NCBI RefSeq assembly: GCF_001957135.1
Contig: NZ_MPHK01000010.1
Span: 90,290 to 154,289, forward strand
Source of the DNA: Shewanella sp. UCD-KL21
Lineage (GTDB): Bacteria > Pseudomonadota > Gammaproteobacteria > Enterobacterales > Shewanellaceae
DNA length: 64,000 bases
Direction: 5' to 3'
The translations under genes were made by a program, and so were the position numbers. Within the stretch, counting starts at the first letter, position 1. Each line of letters begins with the position of its first letter. Positions 25,729-34,952 of the stretch are shown piece by piece. The notes beneath the pieces were generated by a model. It made no database searches, was not told where the DNA came from, and saw nothing but the letters and a program-made list of their open reading frames with translations.

Positions 25729-25820
25729 AACCACAGTTTGGCCCCGATAAACCACAGTTTGAACATGACAAACCACAGTTTGACTCAAATAAACCACAGT
25801 ACAAACATGACAAACCACAA
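25729..25820. repeat. 21-bp tandem repeat array (four full units and a partial)
   Basis: Units start at 25729, 25750, 25771, 25792 and 25813 (partial). Each begins AACCACAG (AACCACAA in the last), the first three AACCACAGTTTG, followed by a more variable stretch ending ATA or ACA. It lies between the tpm start and the Cys-rich gene, without coding potential. The exact 21-bp period equals two helical turns. Confidence 0.9.
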
Positions 25821-25875
25821 TAGCGCGCTGAAAAGCCTAAGCAGTAAATGACCAATAAAGGCATTGTAATTTGCG

Positions 25876-26232
25876 TTACTCTTGTTCAGCTTTACCTTGA
25901 AGCACATGCTGAACTTTTTTAAGCCACTTGCAGTTATCACATTGACAATTACGACGTGATAAATGATGTGGGCTCAAATTTGAGTCAATAAAATCCACCG
26001 CAATCAACAACTGTTGTTTCAGATCTTCTACTGATTTTTTCTCAAGGGCCACCAGTTCATCATTATGATTCATCCAGATGCACTCTTCGCCCTGATGACA
26101 AGTGGTACATTGTTCATCACTGGCATTATAAAACACCGCATGTGGGCAGTGAGTAACTTCCATCGACTGTAAAATACGTTGGCGTGGAAAAGGAAATAGT
26201 GAAATTAAATCCGCTTTGTTAATGGTAGGCAT
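25876..26232 (-). CDS. Cys-rich small cytoplasmic protein of unknown function
   Basis: This protein has 118 residues from the ATG at 26232, chosen because AAGGAG lies 5 nt upstream; an upstream in-frame GTG is less likely. It contains clustered cysteines: HCPHAVFYN, CTTCHQGEEC in the middle and CQCDNCKW near the end, arranged like two metal-binding knuckles. An acidic helical region lies between them. There is no signal peptide. I do not recognise a named family; such proteins appear conserved in Shewanella. A zinc-binding or Fe-S role is possible. It is divergent from the Ser/Thr kinase across a gap containing an FNR-like palindrome. Confidence 0.75.
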   Translation of the reverse strand: MPTINKADLISLFPFPRQRILQSMEVTHCPHAVFYNASDEQCTTCHQGEECIWMNHNDELVALEKKSVEDLKQQLLIAVDFIDSNLSPHHLSRRNCQCDNCKWLKKVQHVLQGKAEQE

Positions 26233-26277
26233 AAGCACTCCTTGATTAAACCGAATATTTTTACTTACTTAAATACT

Positions 26278-26348
26278 ACCTACCTAATGCACAAAACAAT
26301 TTGACTCACGTCAAAGTTTACAACAGCTATTTTTTACGATAGGTAGGT
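26278..26348. promoter_or_regulatory. Nested inverted repeats with an FNR/CRP-superfamily-like palindrome
   Basis: An outer 9-bp inverted repeat (ACCTACCTA at 26278, TAGGTAGGT at 26340) surrounds TTTGAC-TCAC-GTCAAA (26300-26315). The latter resembles the TTGAT-N4-ATCAA box. It sits in the divergent gap between the Cys-rich gene and the kinase. Confidence 0.4.
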
Positions 26349-26517
26349 TTGAGAGCTAGGTGAGGTTGATTTAGCTTTATAAAGGCTAAAACAGTAAAGC
26401 AGGGAAAAAATCGACTAAATCAATCCAATAGCTTGCCAGCGATTTGTAAATATGAGTTTATGGGGTTAGCAAATACCAATACACTCAACAGGCACCTTGG
26501 TACAAAGGAAGTAAATT

Positions 26518-28326
26518 TTGCAAACACCACAGTTACAGCATTTTTATATCAATGAAGAGCAATCCGTTTACCTGCTCAAGGCTGAAGATGCCCGTAAGCA
26601 TCGAGCCTGGATCCGTTTATGTAAACAGCAACTAAGCAAGCTTGGTTATCATGATATCGAATTTATTGGCAAAGGTGCCTATGGCTTTGTGTTTGCGGGT
26701 ATCAATGATATTGGCCAATCCCATGTGTTTAAGTTTTCCCGCATTACCCTGCCCCGAAGCGTGCAAGATAGACTTGAAGAAGAAGCCTTCATGCTCAGTC
26801 AATTAGTGCACCCTAATGTACCTAACGCCATCAAATTTGAGCGAGTCGGCAAGCAAGGCATTATGGTCATGGAGCGAGCCCAAGGTGAAGATCTCGATAA
26901 GATCTGCCACCGAATGGGGACATTGCCCATCGCCATGATCGTCAGTATTGCACGGCAATTGGCCAATTTATTGTACTACCTGCGCACGGGTAAATGCTTA
27001 GTCCATGGCGATATTAAGCCATCAAATTTAGTGTATGACATTGAAAACGATCATTTATCACTCATTGATTGGGGCTCGGCGGTGTTTGCCCAACGTGATG
27101 AGCATAATAACTCGGTTGAAGACAATGTGATGTCCTTGATGTCGAGCGATCAACAACATACCAACGCCAGAATGGGCGATGTGTACTTTATCGGTGAAGA
27201 TCAGCTTAATGGGGCGTTATCCAGTCCAAGATTTGATGAGCAAGGGGTGGCTGCCACCTTATACGCACTGGCATCTGGGCAAATAAGCCGCTTTGGCAGT
27301 AAAGTTATTACCGCCAGCAGTTTAGGTTTGCCCATTGAGCTGGCCCGCACCTTAGATGGCATGCTTAGCGATGATCCCAGCAGGCGTCATTTAGCCGGTG
27401 ATTATTTTTTAAAGAGCATGCGCCACAATCACCGTATGCACTTGCCCCATCTTGGGGCTCAGCCGTTAATTGAAGATATTCCACTGTGGGTTTTACCAAA
27501 GCAAAAGCAAGTTGAAACTGTAAGTTATAGTTCTAGAAAATCATTTCTAAAGGAACACACCAGCCAAGATCCCATTACTAAAATGGATGATATTCAACTA
27601 GAAAAATATTACCGTAATTTTCTTGCCGGCATGGGTGACACCGAAAAAGGCTTTATTGCCGCTGTGGGTAAATTAGCCCAATACCCGATAGTGGGAGGCC
27701 TAGCGATTCACTGGCGTAAAAGCGGCGTGTATATCGACTCTAACCTTGCAATTTATGATCCCGACACTAAGGAAGTGTTAATCAAAGCGGTCAATAATAT
27801 GGTGACCTTAGCCCGTGGTATTAAACGTATCGGGGTATTTAAAGCCTGCTTTTTTAACGCGAAAGACACCTTGCATTTAGAGCGAAACAATCCATCTGAG
27901 CCTTACAAAATGGTGAACGATGCGCAATTAAGTTTTGAAGTGGGTGATGTGCCTGCATCTGAGGGCCGCTCGCGGCTACATTCTTACTTTGAAGATGGTA
28001 AAGATCCAGAAGAGAACCTCGAGCTGCCCACCGAGATCATGACAGAGCTGGGCTGGATAAACCAAATTCATCATACCGGCTGTATTATTTTTGAGGCCTT
28101 ACCTAACCACTTAAAAATACATAGCTATTTGCGCTTGTTAAACCCTAGAAAACAAGCCGCTTTTAGAGCCTCGTTAGATAGAATCTTATTTCATGCCAGT
28201 AAGATTCAAGGCCATGGGGTATCTGGTTTTATGAAACTGCCTTATAAAAATACCCGCCAGTTTTCCCATATTGATCATAAAGCGGATCATTTCTACCCTA
28301 AAAATCCTAAGCAAATAGCAGAGTAA
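26518..28326 (+). CDS. Eukaryotic-like Ser/Thr protein kinase with unknown C-terminal domain
   Basis: A TTG start is supported by AAGGAAG about 6 nt upstream, giving 602 residues. The kinase domain (about 45-310) has the glycine loop GKGAYGFVFAG, Lys72 in VFKFSR, the helix-C Glu in LEEEAFML, the catalytic loop VHGDIKPSNLVYD (Asp165) and the metal-binding Asp184 in LIDWGSA (DWG for DFG). Residues about 350-602 form a separate domain (AGMGDTEKGFIAAVGKLAQYPIVGG ... SYLRLLNPRKQAAFRASLDRIL) that I cannot assign. There are no transmembrane or PASTA segments, so it is cytosolic. No phosphatase or FHA partner is adjacent. The substrate is unknown. Confidence 0.88.
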   Translation: MQTPQLQHFYINEEQSVYLLKAEDARKHRAWIRLCKQQLSKLGYHDIEFIGKGAYGFVFAGINDIGQSHVFKFSRITLPRSVQDRLEEEAFMLSQLVHPNVPNAIKFERVGKQGIMVMERAQGEDLDKICHRMGTLPIAMIVSIARQLANLLYYLRTGKCLVHGDIKPSNLVYDIENDHLSLIDWGSAVFAQRDEHNNSVEDNVMSLMSSDQQHTNARMGDVYFIGEDQLNGALSSPRFDEQGVAATLYALASGQISRFGSKVITASSLGLPIELARTLDGMLSDDPSRRHLAGDYFLKSMRHNHRMHLPHLGAQPLIEDIPLWVLPKQKQVETVSYSSRKSFLKEHTSQDPITKMDDIQLEKYYRNFLAGMGDTEKGFIAAVGKLAQYPIVGGLAIHWRKSGVYIDSNLAIYDPDTKEVLIKAVNNMVTLARGIKRIGVFKACFFNAKDTLHLERNNPSEPYKMVNDAQLSFEVGDVPASEGRSRLHSYFEDGKDPEENLELPTEIMTELGWINQIHHTGCIIFEALPNHLKIHSYLRLLNPRKQAAFRASLDRILFHASKIQGHGVSGFMKLPYKNTRQFSHIDHKADHFYPKNPKQIAE

Positions 28327-28368
28327 TGATCTGCATGATGTCATCTCACCGATGAGGTTATAGCCATT

Positions 28369-28415
28369 AAAAAAGCCCAGTGAGTCCGAACGTATCGGCT
28401 TAACTGGGCTTTTTT
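28369..28415. terminator. Bidirectional terminator between kinase and protease genes
   Basis: AAAAAAGCCCAGT pairs with ACTGGGCTTTTTT; the loop contains a small inner hairpin (CCGA-ACGTA-TCGG). It serves two convergent genes. Confidence 0.88.
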
Positions 28416-28452
28416 AGCTACTTACTTATAACCAGCAGCTCATAGCAAAAGA

Positions 28453-30852
28453 CTAAATTGGCGAACCCGGTGGCATAGTAAGAGGCTTGGCAATAAAGCG
28501 ATACTCCGCTGATTCAAGTCCTTTGGCTAAACCTTGCAATAACCATTCAAAATGGGCCGCTTGGTAATTACTGGCGCGATTACTACGGCGCTTTAATTGC
28601 TTTTGTGCATACGTTAAGCGCGCTAACAATTGTGCTTTGACTTCAGCTGAGGTGCTCTCATTGTGATAGCTTGCAATTAGCTCATCTAACACCACGGTAT
28701 TGACGCGCATCTGCACTGCTAATAACTGCCCACGTTGTAAATCTTGATAAAGCGTTTTCGCTAATAACTTATCGATGAGACTCACCACAGATAACTGCTC
28801 TGAATCATCCATAAAGCCTTGATTAACTCGGTTTAATCTTTGTGGAGCTAATATTCGGCTTACCACATGGCGGCTCATCACCTCTGCCATGCCTATGGGA
28901 TCGGTTAATACCCCAATGCCAGAGTCAAAGCTTTCTCGGGTTTTGCGGTAATTACCCGCTTTAGGCACCAATAACTCAGTGACTTCAGTCGGTACTGCTA
29001 AGCTTTCTGCCGATAGTAGCGCTAATAATGCATTTAAGGCCTCAGTTTGTAACTTGGGCGATAAATAATGCCAGCGCTCAGCTGAGCCATGCTGCTGATA
29101 GCTATAATCACTGCCACCAATCCACTTCGCTGCGGCATCAACTTGAAAACGGGTCAGTAAGTAAATTGGTACAAACACATCGGCAAGCTCACCAAGGGGC
29201 TGCTCTTGCAATAAAGCATTGGCATTAAACTGCTCAATTGCCTTGCGGCGCACTTGCTCTAATCGTGTTAGCTCAGCGGCGGCAGAGTTACCGTTATCCC
29301 ATAAACTTGCATAGGCATGGCTTGCTGATGCTGAGCGAGAATCCGCCTCACCGATGTAACGCAGCCCTGCTGTTCTGGCTTGTTTCACTAACTCGTCGGC
29401 ATTGGCTTCATCGCCATAGCCGTAAGCAATAGTAAACTTGTCCCACTCACCAATGCCTTCTGCGTAGGGCGCTGAAATATCAATTTGCTCCCCTTTAAGG
29501 GTGATGTTGGGATGGGGATAATCCATCACCGAAGCATTGTCATTGGTTGAGGCGGCAAAGTTATGATCTAGCCCCAAGGTATGGCCAATTTCATGGGCTG
29601 ACAATTGACGAATACGCGCTAATGCCAAGGCCATTGATGCCTCAGCAGCGGCGTCTCGGTCTTGCCAACCTGCGGTTAAACCGCGAGCAATAAGGTGGTC
29701 TTGTTTAACCCGTAAACTCCCAAGGGTGACATGGCCTTTAATGATTTCACCGGTGCGCGGATCTTTAATTGACGCGCCATAAGACCAGCCGCGAGTTGCA
29801 CGATGCACCCACTGGATCATGTTATAACGAATATCTTGTGGATCGGCATCTGCTGGTAACATCTCCAGCTTAAAGCCATTAATAAAGCCTGCTTCATTAA
29901 AGGCTTCTTCCCACCAGCGGCCGCCATCGAGTAATGCTGAGCGAATAGGCTCTGGCACGCCTGGGTCAAGATAATAGGTAATCGGTTTAACCACTTCACT
30001 GGGGGCAAGGCCTGGGGTGACTTTTTCAAGTCGATGACGTAACAGGTATTGTTTACTCACTGGCGAGTCGATAGGCGCGGAGTAATCATAATACTCACCT
30101 GACAAATAACCGCTCATCGGCTGGTATGCGCGCGGCTGATAACCGGCTTCAGGTAAGGCCACAAAAGAGTAGCGCATCCGCACTGACACAAACTTGCCAT
30201 CAGGGGTGACTTGATTAACAAACTCGCCAGCTTTAGCGCTATTAAAAGTCAGTAATACGTCGACATCAGCATTTTGCTCAAATGACTTAACCCCTTGGGC
30301 TAAGATCACCGAGCGAGATTTATCCAAGGTATAACTGCCTTGCTTAGTATCAGCTAAACGCTGAGAAACCCCATGTAAATCATTAATCATTAGATCATTA
30401 ACCGCAACGAGCGGCGTTTTACCTTCGACCACTTTACCGCGCCATAATACCGATTCAGCAAACGCCTCTTTGACCGCTAACTGTTCAGCTGGGTTATCGC
30501 TTGATGCCCGATAAAAGGTATTTAGCTGTTTAAGCAGAATATAAGGGCCGTGGCGCTCAAATTGCACCATGCGTGTTTGCCCGAGTTGGCCTCGGTCTAG
30601 ACCGATATCATTAGAACCAACCCCATGGGGTAAACTGCTGATCAGTAAAAAGGGCTCATTAAGTCGGTTTGCTTCTAAAAACAATTCCCCAGAGCTATTT
30701 TGGAAATAAAAGTTGATAAACCCTTGGGCTTTGTCACTTTGCTTTATCACTTTTTGCGCCGCTGAAGTCGCAGCGTAAGCCATAATTGGGGTTGCCATGA
30801 GTACTGGCGTTAATGCCATGACTGAAGCAAGCGCCATACTTTTACGATCCAT
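28453..30852 (-). CDS. Secreted zinc metalloprotease (metzincin-like, DUF5117/DUF5118 type)
   Basis: This 799-residue precursor has a signal peptide ending PIMAYA (about residue 27). A large N-terminal region precedes a catalytic domain with HEIGHTLGLDH (His420, His424, His430) and the Met-turn SVMDYP (Met443), i.e. a metzincin zinc site. The C-terminal 300 residues are helical and probably form a lid or scaffold (DUF4953/5117-like). AGGGAGAG precedes the ATG. It is probably periplasmic or exported. It lies 73 nt after the hybrid kinase gene on the same strand, so co-transcription is possible. Its natural substrate is unknown. Confidence 0.88.
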   Translation of the reverse strand: MDRKSMALASVMALTPVLMATPIMAYAATSAAQKVIKQSDKAQGFINFYFQNSSGELFLEANRLNEPFLLISSLPHGVGSNDIGLDRGQLGQTRMVQFERHGPYILLKQLNTFYRASSDNPAEQLAVKEAFAESVLWRGKVVEGKTPLVAVNDLMINDLHGVSQRLADTKQGSYTLDKSRSVILAQGVKSFEQNADVDVLLTFNSAKAGEFVNQVTPDGKFVSVRMRYSFVALPEAGYQPRAYQPMSGYLSGEYYDYSAPIDSPVSKQYLLRHRLEKVTPGLAPSEVVKPITYYLDPGVPEPIRSALLDGGRWWEEAFNEAGFINGFKLEMLPADADPQDIRYNMIQWVHRATRGWSYGASIKDPRTGEIIKGHVTLGSLRVKQDHLIARGLTAGWQDRDAAAEASMALALARIRQLSAHEIGHTLGLDHNFAASTNDNASVMDYPHPNITLKGEQIDISAPYAEGIGEWDKFTIAYGYGDEANADELVKQARTAGLRYIGEADSRSASASHAYASLWDNGNSAAAELTRLEQVRRKAIEQFNANALLQEQPLGELADVFVPIYLLTRFQVDAAAKWIGGSDYSYQQHGSAERWHYLSPKLQTEALNALLALLSAESLAVPTEVTELLVPKAGNYRKTRESFDSGIGVLTDPIGMAEVMSRHVVSRILAPQRLNRVNQGFMDDSEQLSVVSLIDKLLAKTLYQDLQRGQLLAVQMRVNTVVLDELIASYHNESTSAEVKAQLLARLTYAQKQLKRRSNRASNYQAAHFEWLLQGLAKGLESAEYRFIAKPLTMPPGSPI

Positions 30853-30925
30853 TCAACACTCTCCCTTGTTGTTGTGCTCAGGTTAATTGTTATTATTGGC
30901 GACTTAACTGACGCCATTATTGTTG

Positions 30926-33900
30926 TTATTTTTGCTGCTGATTTTTATAGTCAATCCAATGCTCTAAGGTATCAAACAATTCATTTAATACTATCGGCTT
31001 GGTGATATGGGCATTCATGCCCGCTTGAATACTTTTCTCTCTGTCACCAGACATGGCATGGGCCGTCATGGCAATAATCGGCATTTGCTCGGTAGTGTAA
31101 CGCTTACGTAATTCTTTGGCGGCGGTTAAACCATCCATCACTGGCATTTGAATATCCATCAATACCGCATCAAACGGACGAGTATCAATCATATCTAGGG
31201 CAATTTGACCATTATCAGCCACTTCAACTTCATAACCGGCGCTTTTAAGTAGCTCGGTGGCCACCTGCTGATTAATAAAGTTATCTTCAACCAGCAAGAC
31301 TAATCCGCTTTGTTTAGCAGCTTCAGAATCCTCTTCAACCACTGGCGCTACATTCAATTGAGGCTCAGCGGCAAAGGCGCCAATAATCTCATCAAACAAG
31401 GCTGATGCTTTAAAAGGCTTTTGTAAAATCGCAAACACGCGGCTGACATCAAACTCAGCCTCTAACGGCTCAGCACTATAAGCGGTCATTAAAATAATCA
31501 CCGGACGCTTTTTAATCCGACCATCTGCAACCATTTCATCAATGATATTAATCACATCGCCGCCGCCCATTTCAGGCATCATCCAATCAAGCAATAATAA
31601 ATCTATTGGGCTGTGGACTAGAACATCCAGTGCCTGTGCACCACTTTGCGCAGTTTTAACCCCAAAGCTAAAGTCACGCATCACGGTTGAATAAATCTGT
31701 AAGGCACTCGGATTATCATCCACCACTAAGGTCGTTAAATTATTTAACTGCTTTGGCACCACCAATGGCTCAACCACATTTTCTTCAGCGATTTCAAAAC
31801 TGATGGTAAAGCTGAAAGTACTGCCTTGATTGGGCTCAGACTCAACTGACATGGTGCCACCCATTAGCGATACTAAATGCTTACTAATAGACAGGCCTAA
31901 TCCTGTACCACCATATTTTCGGGTGGTTGAACCATCAGCTTGGGAGAAGGCATCAAACAAGTTTGCTTGTTGCTCTTGGCTAATACCAATACCAGTATCG
32001 CGCACCCAAAACTTAAGGGTAATACGGTGATCGCGCTCGCCCACATCTTCACAGCCCAGTTCAATTTCACCATTTTGGGTAAATTTAACCGCGTTAGATA
32101 ATAAGTTAACTAAAATTTGCCCTAAACGCAGTGGGTCACCACTGAGAATTAGCCCTGCGGTAACCGGAGCATATAGTAATAACTCAACGCCTTTTTCTTG
32201 AGCCTTTTGCGCGTTCATATCAACGACATGATCAAGCACTTTATCCAACGGGAATGACACCCGCTCAAGCTCTAATTTACCCGCTTCAATTTTAGAGAAA
32301 TCCAAAATATCATTAATGATGCGCAGTAATGACTGCGCAGAGAAGCCCGCTTTATTTAAATAATCTTTTTGCTGAGCGGTTAACTGGGTTCGCAGCGCCA
32401 ATTGCAACATGCCGATAATAGCATTCATCGGAGTACGAATTTCATGGCTCATATTGGCCAAAAATTCACTCTTATACATGTTGGCTAATTCAGCATCTTG
32501 CTTAGCTTCAAGCAAGGCCACCTCGTTACTCTTTTGACGGGTAATATCTTTATGAGTACCCAGCATTCGCTTAGACTGACCATCGGCAGCAAACTCCACC
32601 GCTCGGCCCCGAGACAGCACCCAATGATACTTTCCAGATTTAGACCGCATACGGTATTCAATCTCATAGGTACCTTTGGGCTTTTGCGCATATTCACTAC
32701 GATACTCTTCGACTCGCATGCGATCGTCTGGGTGAATAAGTGCATCCGTTGCCGAAATAAGCGCCGGGAATTCATTCGGCTTATAGCCTAACATTGAGTA
32801 AAAAGCCGGGTTACAAATCAGCTGCTCTGAATCTAAATACCAATCCCACAAGCCATCTTCTACCGCATCCATGGCTAAATGGTAACGTTCTTCAGATAAT
32901 CGTAATTGCTCAGCCGATTCATATTCGCGGGTGACATCACGCCATACTGAAATAAGCCCTAATAACTCGCCGCGGCGGTTATAAAATGGCAGTTTTAAGG
33001 TATCGAGCAATACCGTTTTACCGCCTATATCGGCTTTTTCTTGATAACGCATCAGCGAGCGTTCGGTTAATACTTTTTGATCTTCTTCGCGGCTACGCAC
33101 GCCTTGATCGTAACTGGTATCAAGGGACAATTGCCCGATCATGTCGCTTTCTTTACAGCCCAGCATGTACTCAGCGGATTTATTGCAGCCCAAGTACTTA
33201 CCTTCTTTATCTTTATAAACAATCGCTTCAGGGATTGAGTCAATCAATGAGCGTAGCAGGGCAAACTCACGTTCTCGGCGCTCTGTAGTATCGCGCAAAC
33301 GTTGGGTGCGCCGTGCCACTAAGTTATCCAGGCGTTTATTTTGCTCGGCTAAATGGCCGGTATATTGTTTGTTCTCTTCAAAAATACGGCTCACCAGCAG
33401 GAACCACGGCTCCCAACCTTCAGTGATTTTTTCAGGTGGCGACTTAGGCTCGCGTGAACACTCTTCTAAATGGGTCAATAAACGTGAAGCAGGGTTCACG
33501 AACGAGCGACGAGTTTGCCAGTGAACAATGGTCACCAGCACTGACAAGGCTAACACCACCAGTAAAAAACTCACTTTTAACTTATCCCAAGCATCTTGGA
33601 ATAACAGGTCTTCATCTTGCAGATATAGCAAGCGCCATGGCGGGTTTTGCAGCGCGACTGAGTGAATATAGTAGCCGTTGCGCAGTATGCCATCATGGGC
33701 ATCGAACATTTCTGATTCAGGCAAAGAGTGTAGCTCTGACGGAATGCGCTGACTGATATGATAAACCCGGTTCATATCGCTGGCTTCAAAATCACTGTGG
33801 GACAAAATATTGTTATATTGATCCAGCAAAATCACCGTACCCGGCATTTTAAAATACATCCGCATTTGCTTAGCTAACGATGCCAAAGTCATGTCTAAAT

Positions 33901-34633
33901 TGATTGAACCAATAAACTCATCTTCAAGATAGACCGGCAGACCTAGGGTGGTTAACAAGCCTTGATCGGCTAAATCAACATAAGCTTCACGCCAAAAAAC
34001 ACTGCGCTGCGGGTTCATGGCTGGGGTAGCAAGTTGGAATTGTTTCTTATTAAGTAGCTCTTCTCGAAAACGGTACTCGTCATTGGTCCACGGAAATGAC
34101 GACATGATCCTTTGTTTAGAAATGTAATAAATCGATGAAGCTTTAGGGGCGGCCTCTTTCGCAACAGGGAAAGACAACGATAGCTCAAACAGCATTTCTA
34201 ATTCTTGATAAAACCTGTCGCTGCGGCCATCAAGGGTACCCATACCGGTAATGCGCCCCATATTGGTAAAGGGCTCACCACTTTTGGCATAACTTGGCTC
34301 TAAGGTAAAAAATTGACCATCTTCATTGAACTTTTCATATTGAGGTAAGCGATCTTTACGGACTAACTCGCCTAAACGTAAGTTATCTACGGCGACGTTA
34401 CGTAAGCTTTTTACTGCACGGATACTCGACTCCAGCAGTAAATCAATTTGCAATACATGACGCAAGACTTGCTCTTCACGCTCTTTAATCAGCTGAGTTT
34501 TTTCACGCTCAAACAATACCCATGCCGATAAAAGTGCCATGACAATTACACCAATATAAGTATAAAAAACGGCTCGGTTATACTTTCTTTGAATAAGCGA
34601 TTTTAATTGTAATTCTGGCTCGGTCGATTTCAT
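30926..34633 (-). CDS. Hybrid sensor histidine kinase (dCache-PAS-PAS-HK-REC-REC)
   Basis: The 1235 residues have TM1 (about 22-41), a periplasmic double-Cache sensor (about 45-350), TM2 (about 353-371) and PAS domains at about 455-570 and 580-700. HisKA follows, with phospho-acceptor His730 in NMSHEIRTPMNAI, then an ATPase domain (N, G boxes DTGIGI, GGTGLGLSI) and two receivers with Asp in LLLLDWMMPEMGG and VLMDIQMPVMDG. There is no Hpt domain, so phosphate must leave via a separate Hpt or the receivers are regulatory. AAGGG precedes the ATG. The ligand is unknown. The downstream gene is a secreted protease, a possible target or companion. Confidence 0.93.
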   Translation of the reverse strand: MKSTEPELQLKSLIQRKYNRAVFYTYIGVIVMALLSAWVLFEREKTQLIKEREEQVLRHVLQIDLLLESSIRAVKSLRNVAVDNLRLGELVRKDRLPQYEKFNEDGQFFTLEPSYAKSGEPFTNMGRITGMGTLDGRSDRFYQELEMLFELSLSFPVAKEAAPKASSIYYISKQRIMSSFPWTNDEYRFREELLNKKQFQLATPAMNPQRSVFWREAYVDLADQGLLTTLGLPVYLEDEFIGSINLDMTLASLAKQMRMYFKMPGTVILLDQYNNILSHSDFEASDMNRVYHISQRIPSELHSLPESEMFDAHDGILRNGYYIHSVALQNPPWRLLYLQDEDLLFQDAWDKLKVSFLLVVLALSVLVTIVHWQTRRSFVNPASRLLTHLEECSREPKSPPEKITEGWEPWFLLVSRIFEENKQYTGHLAEQNKRLDNLVARRTQRLRDTTERREREFALLRSLIDSIPEAIVYKDKEGKYLGCNKSAEYMLGCKESDMIGQLSLDTSYDQGVRSREEDQKVLTERSLMRYQEKADIGGKTVLLDTLKLPFYNRRGELLGLISVWRDVTREYESAEQLRLSEERYHLAMDAVEDGLWDWYLDSEQLICNPAFYSMLGYKPNEFPALISATDALIHPDDRMRVEEYRSEYAQKPKGTYEIEYRMRSKSGKYHWVLSRGRAVEFAADGQSKRMLGTHKDITRQKSNEVALLEAKQDAELANMYKSEFLANMSHEIRTPMNAIIGMLQLALRTQLTAQQKDYLNKAGFSAQSLLRIINDILDFSKIEAGKLELERVSFPLDKVLDHVVDMNAQKAQEKGVELLLYAPVTAGLILSGDPLRLGQILVNLLSNAVKFTQNGEIELGCEDVGERDHRITLKFWVRDTGIGISQEQQANLFDAFSQADGSTTRKYGGTGLGLSISKHLVSLMGGTMSVESEPNQGSTFSFTISFEIAEENVVEPLVVPKQLNNLTTLVVDDNPSALQIYSTVMRDFSFGVKTAQSGAQALDVLVHSPIDLLLLDWMMPEMGGGDVINIIDEMVADGRIKKRPVIILMTAYSAEPLEAEFDVSRVFAILQKPFKASALFDEIIGAFAAEPQLNVAPVVEEDSEAAKQSGLVLLVEDNFINQQVATELLKSAGYEVEVADNGQIALDMIDTRPFDAVLMDIQMPVMDGLTAAKELRKRYTTEQMPIIAMTAHAMSGDREKSIQAGMNAHITKPIVLNELFDTLEHWIDYKNQQQK

Positions 34634-34899
34634 TGAAAACCCTTTGGCTTTTCTTAGCAGCGTAGATATTTAATAAGGTAAAAAAGGAGATACGCTAATA
34701 CTGTCTATTTATGCATATTATCAGGAAGATATTCGCAATCACACGAATAAATGTTCACAAAACATGACTAATTTATTTTTCAATCTATTCCACTAAAAAC
34801 ATAGCAAAAATCTGACCATTATTCTTGGCAATAATGCGTAAACTGACCGCTGATATAAAAGGCGCGTTAAAAGAGCCCATTGAAACAGATTACTTAAAA

Positions 34900-34927
34900 T
34901 AAAAATGGCCACCTAACAGGTAGCCAT
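34900..34927 (-). terminator. Terminator after the PhoH-type gene
   Basis: On the minus strand ATGGCTACCT-GTT-AGGTGGCCAT (one G-U) is followed by TTTTTATTTT. The rest of the 319-bp gap (34634-34952) is A/T-rich and should hold the hybrid-kinase promoter; no gene is seen there. Confidence 0.82.
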
Positions 34928-34952
34928 AAACGGTACTGTAAAGCAGCTGTGC

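Noticed and set aside
25729..25820. CRISPR array
   Set aside because: Units are 21 bp head to tail with no separate unique spacers, and no cas gene is present.
31830..33756. Several plus-strand ORFs of up to 100 codons inside the hybrid kinase gene
   Set aside because: Shadow frames opposite a well-conserved 1235-codon gene; no motifs or ribosome sites.
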